Origin: Chloroflexi bacterium UBA2235
Lineage (GTDB): Bacteria > Chloroflexota > UBA11872 > UBA12225
DNA: 8,685 bases
NCBI GenBank assembly: GCA_002347925.1
Contig: DDYL01000119.1
Span: 7,780 to 16,464, forward strand
Reading direction: 5' to 3'
Each line of letters opens with the position of its first letter. Position 1 is the first letter of the stretch. A program made the translations under genes and the position numbers. The notes under the pieces were generated by a model. The model made no database searches and was not told the DNA's origin. It saw nothing but the letters and a program-made list of their open reading frames with translations. This document shows, in pieces, positions 1 to 5,223 of the stretch.

Positions 1-153
1 TTGGAGGAGGCGGCCTCCGTTGGTCGCCTTGTTGCCGAGCGAGCGCTGGCAGCAGGAATTACCAAGGTTGTGTTCGATCGTGGTGGGTATCTCTACCACG
101 GACGGGTTCAGCGTCTCGCCGACGCGGCGCGCGAAGCCGGTCTGGATTTCTAG
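1..153 (+). CDS. rplR: 50S ribosomal protein L18, C-terminal part (5' end outside window)
   Basis: Frame 1 is open from the first base and ends at TAG 151-153, giving 50 residues that begin inside the protein. The conserved C-terminal signature VVFDRGGYLYHGRV is plainly visible, followed by a helical tail LADAAREAGLDF; this is the classic end of bacterial L18, which binds 5S rRNA together with L5 in the central protuberance of the large subunit. The usual protein is about 115-125 residues, so more than half lies upstream of the window. It sits directly before rpsE, its standard spc-operon neighbour, with nine bases between stop and the next start; the stop codon itself contributes a G to the rpsE ribosome binding site. 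The first codon TTG is not a start, only the window edge. Confidence 0.96.
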   Translation: MEEAASVGRLVAERALAAGITKVVFDRGGYLYHGRVQRLADAAREAGLDF

Positions 154-162
154 GAGCCACGA

Positions 163-693
163 ATGCCACGTCTTGACACGAACAGGTTGGATCTCAAGGA
201 GCGTCTCGTTCTTCTTAATCGGTGCGCGAAGGTCGTCAAGGGTGGGCGGCGCTTCAGCTACGCTGCCGTGATGGTCGTCGGTGACGGGCAGGGTCACGTG
301 GGTGTCGGCATGGGCAAGGCCCGTGAGACGCCTGAGGCCATCCGTAAGGGCATTGAGCAGGCCAAGAAGAACCTGTTCAAGGTGCCTGTTGTGGGTCGGA
401 CGATTCCGCATGAGGTCCTGGAATCATTCGGGGCTGCGAAGGTCATGCTCAAGCCTGCAGCTCCTGGTACCGGGGTGATTGCCGGTGGGGCGGTTCGTGC
501 AGTCGTTGAGGCAGCCGGCATTCAAGACGTACTTAGCAAGTCACTCGGTTCTTCGAACAAGGTGAATGTAGTGCGGGCGACTGAGGCCGCGTTGAAGAAG
601 CTTGTGACCGCTGAACAAGTGGCCCGCAGGCTTGGCCGGGTGCTTCCTGCGTCGGCAGTCTCCTCCGACGTTGCGGTTGACGGAGCGGAGTGA
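163..693 (+). CDS. rpsE: 30S ribosomal protein S5
   Basis: This 176-residue protein is S5, a small-subunit protein near the mRNA entry channel and the decoding centre that matters for translational accuracy. The N-terminal double-stranded RNA-binding fold (about residues 10-75) holds the KVVKGGRRFSY loop at residues 23-32, the twin-glycine segment associated with accuracy and spectinomycin phenotypes in S5. The C-terminal domain shows KPAAPGTGVIAGGAVRAV and the near-invariant SLGSSN, NVVRATEAAL stretch. One small departure is RTIPHE where GTIPHE is usual. The ATG is preceded by GGAG at 153-156 with six bases between, so the start is well supported. Length is normal for the family, with a short acidic-ending tail. 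Order rplR-rpsE-rpmD is the standard spc arrangement. Confidence 0.98.
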   Translation: MPRLDTNRLDLKERLVLLNRCAKVVKGGRRFSYAAVMVVGDGQGHVGVGMGKARETPEAIRKGIEQAKKNLFKVPVVGRTIPHEVLESFGAAKVMLKPAAPGTGVIAGGAVRAVVEAAGIQDVLSKSLGSSNKVNVVRATEAALKKLVTAEQVARRLGRVLPASAVSSDVAVDGAE

Positions 694-699
694 GTATCG

Positions 700-921
700 A
701 TGTCTGGGGTATTGCGGATTACGTATCGTAAGAGTTCCATTGGCTACAGCGAGCGGCAAAAGCAGACTGTCCGCTCCCTTGGCCTTCGCAAGCTCGGCCA
801 GTCGGTTGAGCGGCCTGACACGACCACCGTTCGTGGGATGGTTTTTCATGTCAGGCATCTGGTCACTGTTGAGGAGTTGCCAGGTGTCGATACTCACGAG
901 GCTGTCGAGACGTCAGCCTGA
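700..921 (+). CDS. rpmD: 50S ribosomal protein L30
   Basis: The product is 73 residues, slightly longer than the roughly 60-residue bacterial core. The segment LRITYRKSSIGYSERQKQTVRSLGLRKLGQSVERPDTTTVRGMV follows the L30 pattern closely: beta strand, the S-IG---RQ--T-R-LGLRK-- motif, and the strand ending in RGMV-HVRHLV. The extra length is a C-terminal tail of about 12 residues (GVDTHEAVETSA). L30 is a small protein of the large subunit. The ATG lies six bases after the rpsE stop and has GGAG at 687-690, inside the last rpsE codons, nine bases upstream, so translation is probably coupled to rpsE. The gene is in its normal place between rpsE and rplO. Confidence 0.96.
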   Translation: MSGVLRITYRKSSIGYSERQKQTVRSLGLRKLGQSVERPDTTTVRGMVFHVRHLVTVEELPGVDTHEAVETSA

Positions 922-972
922 CGCGTTCGCGCGCATCGGCGACGGCCGCGAAGACAGAGAGGTCCATGTTCT

Positions 973-1497
973 ATGAAGTTGCATGAGTTGGTTCCCGGTC
1001 CTGGCTCGCATCGCAAGGCGAAGCGTGTCGGGCGTGGCCACGGGTCTGGGAAGGTCAAGACGTCCGGTCGCGGCCAGAAGGGCCAGGGCTCACGCGCCGG
1101 CAAGGGTCCGAAGGCGTATTTCGAGGGCGGGCAGAACCCGTGGACCATGAAGATTCCGCACAAGCGTGGCTTCAGCCGTGCGCGGTTCCGCGTCGATGCG
1201 CAAGTTGTCAACCTTGACGACATCGAGAATCATTTTGGTGCCGGGTCGGTCGTGACGATAGAGGCCCTGGGGGCTCTGGGTTTAGTCACTGACGCTAGTG
1301 GGCGTACCCCGGTTAAGCTGCTCGGCGATGGGGTGGTTTCCAAGCCGGTGACGGTTCAGGTGCATAGGATTTCGGGTTCTGCCAAGGCTTCTATCGAAGC
1401 GGTTGGTGGCACTGTCGACTTGCAGGTCATCCGCTGGGTTCGCTCCATGAACCAGGCGGAGAAGGCTGCTGCGTTAGGGTTGACGGGCGATTCCTAG
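973..1497 (+). CDS. rplO: 50S ribosomal protein L15
   Basis: The 174-residue protein opens with MKLHELVPGPGSHRKAKRVG and a glycine- and lysine-rich extended N-terminal arm (residues about 15-50, with GRGHGSGKVKTSGRGQKG), the hallmark of L15, an assembly protein that threads into 23S rRNA. The following globular part contains FEGGQNPW, KRGFSRARF and the VVNLDDI strand. It is longer than the common 145-150 residues; the surplus is a C-terminal tail of about 20 residues after VIRWVRSMNQAEKAAALG. GAGAGG at 957-962, ten bases before ATG, is the ribosome binding site; an out-of-frame ATG at 966 lies between them and is not used. The gene is followed by a 150-base gap with a terminator-like hairpin rather than by secY directly. 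Confidence 0.97.
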   Translation: MKLHELVPGPGSHRKAKRVGRGHGSGKVKTSGRGQKGQGSRAGKGPKAYFEGGQNPWTMKIPHKRGFSRARFRVDAQVVNLDDIENHFGAGSVVTIEALGALGLVTDASGRTPVKLLGDGVVSKPVTVQVHRISGSAKASIEAVGGTVDLQVIRWVRSMNQAEKAAALGLTGDS

Positions 1498-1518
1498 AGC
1501 TGGTAACCGGGCCGTAAG

Positions 1519-1572
1519 AACGATGCCAGGCACGGTACGTTGCGTATCGGATTGTGTCTGGCATTTTTCGTT
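1519..1572 (+). terminator. Intrinsic terminator or attenuator-like hairpin after rplO
   Basis: Bases 1523-1533 (ATGCCAGGCAC) pair with 1554-1564 (GTGTCTGGCAT) as an 11-pair helix with one G-T wobble. The 20-base loop can hold a smaller hairpin, TACG 1536-1539 with CGTA 1543-1546. The 3' arm runs into TTTTT at 1564-1568. AACG 1519-1522 could also pair with CGTT 1569-1572 around the T-run. The form (strong stem ending at a T-run) is that of a Rho-independent terminator or a partial terminator between rplO and secY. The T-run is short, so readthrough is likely and could lower secY output relative to the ribosomal genes. Confidence 0.7.
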
Positions 1573-1574
1573 GG

Positions 1575-1604
1575 TTGACCGTGCGTTTGTGTCGGGGTTT
1601 GCTA
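1575..1604 (+). promoter_or_regulatory. Possible sigma-70-type promoter for secY-adk
   Basis: TTGACC at 1575-1580 matches five of six -35 consensus bases. About 17-18 bases later lies TTTGCT/TTGCTA (1598-1604), a poor -10 match. It stands just after the terminator-like hairpin and 44 bases before the probable secY start, which is where a separate secY promoter would be expected. The weak -10 keeps confidence low. Confidence 0.3.
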
Positions 1605-1647
1605 TGCGTGGGCCCTGTATTTCGCTTGTGTGGAGAGGGTTAGGCCG

Positions 1648-2937
1648 TTGTTCGAAGCGGTGATGCGGGCGTTCCGGTTGCCTGATGTGCGGCGGAAGAT
1701 TCTCTTCACGTTCGCGATGCTTGCTGTCTTCCGAGTTGTGGCGCATGTTCCTCTGCCCGGCGTTAATTTGGGCAGCTTGCGTCAGCTTCTTGAGCAAAAC
1801 CAGCTTCTTGGGATGCTGGATTTGTTCTCGGGCGGCTCACTTACGACGTTCTCGATTGCTGCCCTGGGCGTTTATCCGTACATTACCGCTTCGATTGTGA
1901 TGCAGGTTCTGGCGCCAGTCATTCCTCAACTGCAGGAGATGCAGAAGGACGGCGAGGCGGGACGGACCAAGGTTGCTCAATACACCCGGGTTCTTACAGT
2001 TCCGTTGGCGATGCTTCAGGCGTATGCCCAGGCGACGTTGTTGGCGCGAGAGGGGATTATCTCCAACTTCGGGCTAATGAGTGCGTCCACGTTCTTGCCG
2101 ACAGTCTCCATGATCTTGACCCTCACCGCCGGGACCATGTTCCTGGTGTGGCTTGGTGAAATAATCACTGAGAAGGGTGTCGGAAACGGCATGAGCCTCC
2201 TGATTTTCGCAGGGATCATTGCACGTTTGCCGGGGTCCATTGGCCAGTCTTTCGTTTCTGGCACGAGTTTTCTCGGATTGATTTTCTTAGGTGTGATAGG
2301 CCTCGGGATGGTGGCGTCCATTATTTTCATTAATGAGGGGCAGCGCCGGATCATGGTTCAGTACGCGAAGCGGATTCGTGGTAATCGGGTCTTCGGGGGC
2401 ACAACGACGTACATCCCGTTGAAGGTTAATTCGTCGGGAATGATTCCGTTGATCTTTGCCATGAGTATCATGCTCATTCCTGGAACCATTGCAACGTATT
2501 TCACGGCGGCTGAGACCGAGTGGGTGAAGTCAACCGCTCAATTCATTGCCCGGGTGTTCAGTTCTACTGGTGTTGTTTATTGGGTCTTGTATTTCTGGCT
2601 TGTAGTTGCATTCACATACTTTTATACCGCGGTTGTGTTCCAACAGCAGAACCTTCCTGAGACGCTTCAGAAGCAGGGGGGCTTCATCCCCGGAATTCGG
2701 GCTGGGCGGCCAACGGCTGACTATTTGAATCGGGTGGTGAACCGCATTACGCTACTTGGCGCGATATTCCTTGGGGTCGTGGCAATTGCGCCATACATTG
2801 CGGGGGTGGTGACTGGAATCCAGGTGCTAACGCTTTCAAGTACCGGGATCCTTATTGTGGTGGGGGTGGTTCTCGATACGATGAAGCAGCTCGAGGCGCA
2901 GCTGATGATGCGTCGGTATGAGGGGTTCATCAAGTGA
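1648..2937 (+). CDS. secY: Preprotein translocase channel subunit SecY
   Basis: SecY is the membrane channel of the SecYEG translocon, which exports and inserts proteins. From TTG 1648 it is 429 residues, the normal size, with alternating hydrophobic stretches consistent with ten membrane spans. Recognisable signatures are the N-terminal AFRLPDVRRKILFT, the plug/second-span region LLGMLDLFSGGSL--FSIAALGVYPYITASIVMQ, the KDGEAGRTKV--YTR loop, GNGMSLLIFAGI, the GIRAGRPTADYL--V-NRIT cytoplasmic loop (with the conserved arginine important for SecA coupling), and the C-terminal LEAQLMMRRYEGFIK. I choose TTG 1648 because GGAGAGGG (1632-1639) sits eight bases upstream and because homologues start about here; the in-frame GTG at 1630 has no ribosome binding site and would add six residues. 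It overlaps adk by four bases. The absence of map and infA downstream is unusual. Confidence 0.97.
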   Translation: MFEAVMRAFRLPDVRRKILFTFAMLAVFRVVAHVPLPGVNLGSLRQLLEQNQLLGMLDLFSGGSLTTFSIAALGVYPYITASIVMQVLAPVIPQLQEMQKDGEAGRTKVAQYTRVLTVPLAMLQAYAQATLLAREGIISNFGLMSASTFLPTVSMILTLTAGTMFLVWLGEIITEKGVGNGMSLLIFAGIIARLPGSIGQSFVSGTSFLGLIFLGVIGLGMVASIIFINEGQRRIMVQYAKRIRGNRVFGGTTTYIPLKVNSSGMIPLIFAMSIMLIPGTIATYFTAAETEWVKSTAQFIARVFSSTGVVYWVLYFWLVVAFTYFYTAVVFQQQNLPETLQKQGGFIPGIRAGRPTADYLNRVVNRITLLGAIFLGVVAIAPYIAGVVTGIQVLTLSSTGILIVVGVVLDTMKQLEAQLMMRRYEGFIK

Positions 2938-3608
2938 TCATCACCCTGATGGGTGCGCCTGGCTCTGGCAAGGGGACGCAGGGCCGGTCGCTCGCGAGTT
3001 CGCTTGGAATTCCGTACCTGGCTAGCGGAGACCTCATTAGGCGAGCAATGGCGGACCGGTCACGGTGGGGCGAGCAGGTCCGATCCTACATCGAGAGAGG
3101 CCTGTACGTTCCCGACGAGGACATTGTGCCGGTGTTTCTGCAGGCACTGGTTGCGTCTAATCCCGTAGGTTCGCGAATCGGCGGCGTCCTTGATGGGTTT
3201 CCCAGAACGGCAGAGCAGGCGCTGGCGCTTGATAAGGCACTGGGTGCGTTTTCGCCGCCAATTAGCCAGATCGCCCTGGTGCTTGATGTTCCTGAGGATG
3301 TCCTGATTGCACGGCTTTCGGGGCGCTGGCTGTGCAGCGGGTGCAACGCGAGCTATAACGTTCAGTCCCACCCCCCGATAATGGTTGGCGTGTGCGACGT
3401 GTGTGGGCGTGCGCTCATGCAGCGTGTGGATGACCGACGCGACACGATCCAGGAGCGTTTGCTGGTGTACAGCACTAGCACGCGCCCAGTCGTCGATTTC
3501 TATGCAGCCCGGGGTAGCCTAAGGCACGTCAATGGAGACGACGCCGAGTTAAAGGTGCGCGAGAGCCTTTTGACGGCCGCTCGAAGTGCTTTGGCCGTTT
3601 CGCTGTAG
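2934..3608 (+). CDS. adk: Adenylate kinase, zinc-binding LID type
   Basis: Adenylate kinase interconverts ATP plus AMP with two ADP in the cytoplasm. The 224-residue protein has the Walker A loop GAPGSGKGT (residues 7-15), the AMP-binding region SGDLIRRAM (31-39) and VPDED (59-63), and LDGFPRT (86-92). The LID (about 127-164) carries C134-x2-C137 and C154-x2-C157, the four-cysteine zinc site of long adenylate kinases in Gram-positive and related bacteria, followed by the catalytic QRVDDRRDTIQERL segment. The GTG start is inside the end of secY (overlap GTGA 2934-2937), with GAGGGG at 2920-2925 eight bases upstream, so translation is coupled. Adk after secY is typical. Residue W132 sits where an arginine is common, and the tail is somewhat divergent, but no key residue is missing. 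Confidence 0.97.
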   Translation: MIITLMGAPGSGKGTQGRSLASSLGIPYLASGDLIRRAMADRSRWGEQVRSYIERGLYVPDEDIVPVFLQALVASNPVGSRIGGVLDGFPRTAEQALALDKALGAFSPPISQIALVLDVPEDVLIARLSGRWLCSGCNASYNVQSHPPIMVGVCDVCGRALMQRVDDRRDTIQERLLVYSTSTRPVVDFYAARGSLRHVNGDDAELKVRESLLTAARSALAVSL

Positions 3609-3651
3609 GTGCCTCGGTTGTGTAGTGCGGCACGGGATTGAACGGTCGCTC

Positions 3652-3660
3652 TGGTACACT
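3652..3660 (+). promoter_or_regulatory. Possible extended -10 promoter upstream of rpmJ
   Basis: TGGTACACT reads as an extended -10 (TGn plus TACACT; four of six match to TATAAT). No convincing -35 lies 16-18 bases upstream; the best TTGA string (3638-3643) is only 11 bases away. If used, it would start a transcript about 130 bases before rpmJ and give the alpha-operon genes their own promoter where map and infA are missing. Confidence 0.35.
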
Positions 3661-3681
3661 GGTAGTCTGGTGGTGGCAGAT

Positions 3682-3756
3682 ATGGCGGTTCACGCCCTCG
3701 AAACCACTTCTGAAACGCGCTGGTCAAAGGCGCGGACCCGGTTGGCGGTCTCCTGA
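3682..3756 (+). other. Possible short leader reading frame (24 codons) before rpmJ
   Basis: ATG 3682 opens a 24-codon frame ending at TGA 3754-3756, reading MAVHALETTSETRWSKARTRLAVS. A weak GGTGG stands 7-8 bases before the ATG. It lies in the otherwise empty 3609-3799 gap, shortly after the possible promoter. I do not recognise the peptide; it is not InfA or Map. After it, GACGG 3755-3759 can pair with CCGTC 3773-3777. It may be a chance frame; the only reasons to list it are position and length. Confidence 0.15.
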
Positions 3757-3799
3757 CGGTCTCTTTTGACGTCCGTCTAGTAACGAGCAGAGGCGAGTG

Positions 3800-3913
3800 G
3801 TGAAGGTCACGGCATCGGTCAAGAAGCGCTGCGAGAAGTGCAGTGTGATTAAGCGTCATGGCGTGCTCAGGGTGATTTGTTCCGAGCCCAAGCACAAGCA
3901 GAAGCAGGGGTAG
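3800..3913 (+). CDS. rpmJ: 50S ribosomal protein L36
   Basis: This very small gene encodes 37 residues: MKVTASVKKRCEKCSVIKRH, then GVLRVICSEPKHKQKQG, an essentially complete match to bacterial L36, a zinc-ribbon protein of the large subunit that packs against 23S rRNA near the peptidyl-transferase half. The zinc ligands C11, C14, C27 and H32 are all present, so this is the metal-binding (C+) form rather than the cysteine-free paralogue. Two GTG codons stand in tandem at 3797 and 3800; AGAGG at 3789-3793 gives a six-base spacer to the second, and that start gives the family-standard N-terminus MKV. It stands at its usual place before rpsM, but infA, normally immediately upstream, is absent. 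Confidence 0.97.
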   Translation: MKVTASVKKRCEKCSVIKRHGVLRVICSEPKHKQKQG

Positions 3914-3927
3914 ATTCGATGTCGCTT

Positions 3928-3984
3928 GTTAGGAGGGTTGCCTACCTAACGGTGTGTCTTCAGGTCGGGTTCCGGATGAGCCGA
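3928..3984 (+). promoter_or_regulatory. rpsM leader with two hairpins, candidate ribosomal-protein-binding RNA
   Basis: The 84 bases between rpmJ and rpsM hold two hairpins. The first pairs GTTAGGAGG 3928-3936 with CCT-A-CCTAAC 3941-3950 (nine pairs, one bulged A at 3944, loop GTTG). The second pairs TC-GGTTC (3965-3966 and 3968-3972, bulged G 3967) with GAGCCGA 3978-3984, loop CGGAT, and its last base is the first A of the rpsM ribosome binding site AAGGG (3984-3988). In Escherichia coli, S4 represses the alpha operon through a structured RNA just before rpsM; position and form here suggest an analogue, which is inference. Confidence 0.5.
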
Positions 3985-3997
3985 AGGGTCTATTGAG

Positions 3998-4381
3998 ATG
4001 GCACGTATTGCTGGGGTTGATATCCCCCGCGAAAAGCACGTCGAGATTTCGTTGACATACATTTACGGAATCGGGCGAACGGTTGCGAAGCGGGCTTTGG
4101 CGATTTGCAAGATTGCCCCTAACCGCAAAGTGAGCGCGCTCACTGAGGACGAAGTCAACCGGCTCCGTGAGGTCGTCGAGCGCCAGTTCATTGTTGAGGG
4201 CGACCTTCGGCGGATTGTGCGACAGAACATTCAGCGGCTGATCGATATCGGTTGCTATCGGGGCCAGAGGCATCGCCGTGGGCTACCGATGCGTGGTCAG
4301 CGCACCAGGACGAATGCTCGCACCCGACGCGGGCCCAAAAAGACCGTCGGCTCGCGTAAGAAGGCGACGGCAAAGAAGTAG
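3998..4381 (+). CDS. rpsM: 30S ribosomal protein S13
   Basis: The 127-residue product starts MARIAGVDIPREKHVEISLTYIYGIG, the unmistakable S13 N-terminus. S13 sits in the head of the small subunit and contacts the large subunit and tRNA. The helix-two-turns-helix body covers about residues 14-60, the RRIVRQNIQRLIDIGCYRGQRHRRGLP segment follows, and the tail GQRTRTNARTRRGPKKTVG plus a lysine-rich end (about 100-127) is the arm that reaches the P-site tRNA. ATG is preceded by AAGGG 3984-3988 with nine bases between. Length is normal. It follows a structured leader, and it heads the classical alpha-operon set rpsM-rpsK-rpsD-rpoA-rplQ, all present here in order. Confidence 0.98.
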   Translation: MARIAGVDIPREKHVEISLTYIYGIGRTVAKRALAICKIAPNRKVSALTEDEVNRLREVVERQFIVEGDLRRIVRQNIQRLIDIGCYRGQRHRRGLPMRGQRTRTNARTRRGPKKTVGSRKKATAKK

Positions 4382-4396
4382 CTTGTTTTTGGATGT

Positions 4397-4422
4397 CACC
4401 GGCCCGTGTCATGGGCGTGGTG
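4397..4422 (+). promoter_or_regulatory. Hairpin in the rpsM-rpsK spacer
   Basis: CACC 4397-4400 pairs with GGTG 4419-4422 and GCCC 4402-4405 with GGGC 4413-4416, with a small internal loop (G against GT) and a seven-base apical loop: eight pairs, mostly G-C. No T-run follows, so it is not a classical terminator; it may slow ribosomes or RNases, or protect a processed end. The rest of the 148-base gap holds a second possible hairpin, CCACTG 4448-4453 with CAG-T-TGG 4457-4463, overlapping the palindrome GTGGACCAC 4443-4451. I see no gene in the gap. Confidence 0.4.
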
Positions 4423-4529
4423 GCTTCCGGCTCTATATGCAAGTGGACCACTGAGGCAGTTGGCAGTCCGATTAGGCGCGGTTGAGTGCGCGGGCGGGTG
4501 TTGGCTGTCCAAGGAGATGAGAGACCGGT

Positions 4530-4928
4530 ATGGCCGAGCGGAAACGTGGGAGTACGCGCCAGAAGCGCCGCGAAAAGCGTAATGTGCCTCGCGGGCAGGC
4601 GCACATTCAGTCGACGTTCAACAACACGATCGTGACGATCACGGATCCTAACGGTAATCCGGTTTCTTGGAGCACTGGGGGTGCTGGCGGTTTCAAGGGT
4701 TCTCGGAAGAGCACCCCTTACGCAGCTGGTGTGACCGCCGAGAGTGCTGCCCGACGTGCGATGGAGCAGGGCATGCGCTCGGTTGAGGTGTTTGTCCGGG
4801 GACCGGGGTCCGGTCGTGAGTCTGCGATCCGTTCGTTGCAGGCGGCAGGACTGGCGGTCATGTCGATCACAGATGTGACGCCTGTGCCGCACAACGGACC
4901 GCGCCCACCAAAGCGGCGGCGGGTTTAA
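4530..4928 (+). CDS. rpsK: 30S ribosomal protein S11
   Basis: The 132-residue protein is S11, a platform protein of the small subunit that helps form the mRNA exit path with S7 and S18. After a basic tail (residues 1-20, KRGSTRQKRREKR) come the core motifs GQAHIQSTFNNTIVTITD, WSTGGAGGFKGSRKSTPYAA and GPGSGRESAIRSLQAAGL, ending in DVTPVPHNGPRPPKRRRV, the standard C-terminus. AAGGAG at 4511-4516 is the clearest ribosome binding site, but it is 13 bases from ATG, longer than optimal; a weaker GAGAG lies nearer. No better in-frame start exists upstream in family terms, so I keep ATG 4530. The gap to rpsM is 148 bases, unusually wide for this pair, and rpsD follows after 295 bases. Confidence 0.98.
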   Translation: MAERKRGSTRQKRREKRNVPRGQAHIQSTFNNTIVTITDPNGNPVSWSTGGAGGFKGSRKSTPYAAGVTAESAARRAMEQGMRSVEVFVRGPGSGRESAIRSLQAAGLAVMSITDVTPVPHNGPRPPKRRRV

Positions 4929-5223
4929 CTCGCACGGCGACTTGGTTGGTCGCAAGTGTGCACTGGGTTTCTGGCGACGCCCATGTGTCCGAAAGGATAC
5001 AGAAGTTCATCAGGTGGGGTTTGCTGCCGGATTGAGTGTTCTGCCTACCTAAATTGGTAGGGGTTCATGAGTGGTCTGGAAGTCTCGCTTGCATTTTCCC
5101 ATCACCGCAAGGATGGTGGTTGGAATGCACAGTGCCGAGTGAGGGGCACCCCAATATCAGCCGCGAGCGGCACTCGCAGGTGTTCGTTTCGGAGTTGCAC
5201 CGAAGTGCAACGGGGTTTTGTGA
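4929..5223 (+). promoter_or_regulatory. Long structured 5' leader of rpsD, candidate regulatory RNA
   Basis: These 295 bases hold no convincing gene but many helices. In order: GCGAC 4937-4941 with GTCGC 4949-4953; TGTGTCC 4984-4990 with GGATACA 4995-5001 closed by a GAAA loop; CCTACC 5044-5049 with GGTAGG 5056-5061; a long hairpin 5090-5129 (TGCATT with AATGCA at the base, CC-GCAA-GG at the tip); CGAGTG 5136-5141 with CACTCG 5171-5176 enclosing GGG-GCAC-CCC (5143-5152) and GCCG-CGAG-CGGC (5160-5171), a possible three-way junction; and two competing hairpins next to the start, TTCGG 5188-5192 with CCGAA 5200-5204, or GTTGCAC 5194-5200 with GTGCAAC 5205-5211, the latter followed by GGGGTTTT. 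GGGG 5212-5215 is the only plausible rpsD ribosome binding site. The downstream gene product, S4, is a known translational autoregulator elsewhere, so an S4-responsive leader is a reasonable but unproven reading. Confidence 0.6.
5188..5219 (+). terminator. Mutually exclusive hairpins ending in GGGGTTTT just before rpsD
   Basis: GTTGCAC (5194-5200), CGAA loop, GTGCAAC (5205-5211) is a perfect seven-pair hairpin followed by GGGGTTTT (5212-5219). A five-pair alternative, TTCGG 5188-5192 with CCGAA 5200-5204, uses its loop and 5' arm, so both cannot form together. The arrangement could be an attenuator (short T-run) or a switch controlling access to GGGG as ribosome binding site. The four G before the T-run argue against an efficient intrinsic terminator. 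Confidence 0.4.

Noticed and set aside
541..897. Reverse-strand open frame (118 codons) opposite rpsE and rpmD
   Set aside because: It is antisense to two certain genes and shows no motif.
3609..3633. GTGCC/GGCAC inverted repeat just after adk as a terminator
   Set aside because: It has only five pairs, a 15-base loop and no T-run, so it is too weak to call.
4188..4955. Long reverse-strand open frame (255 codons) across rpsM and rpsK
   Set aside because: It lies opposite two certain ribosomal protein genes, its translation is low-complexity and arginine-rich with no recognisable domain, and it is a by-product of GC-rich codon use on the coding strand.
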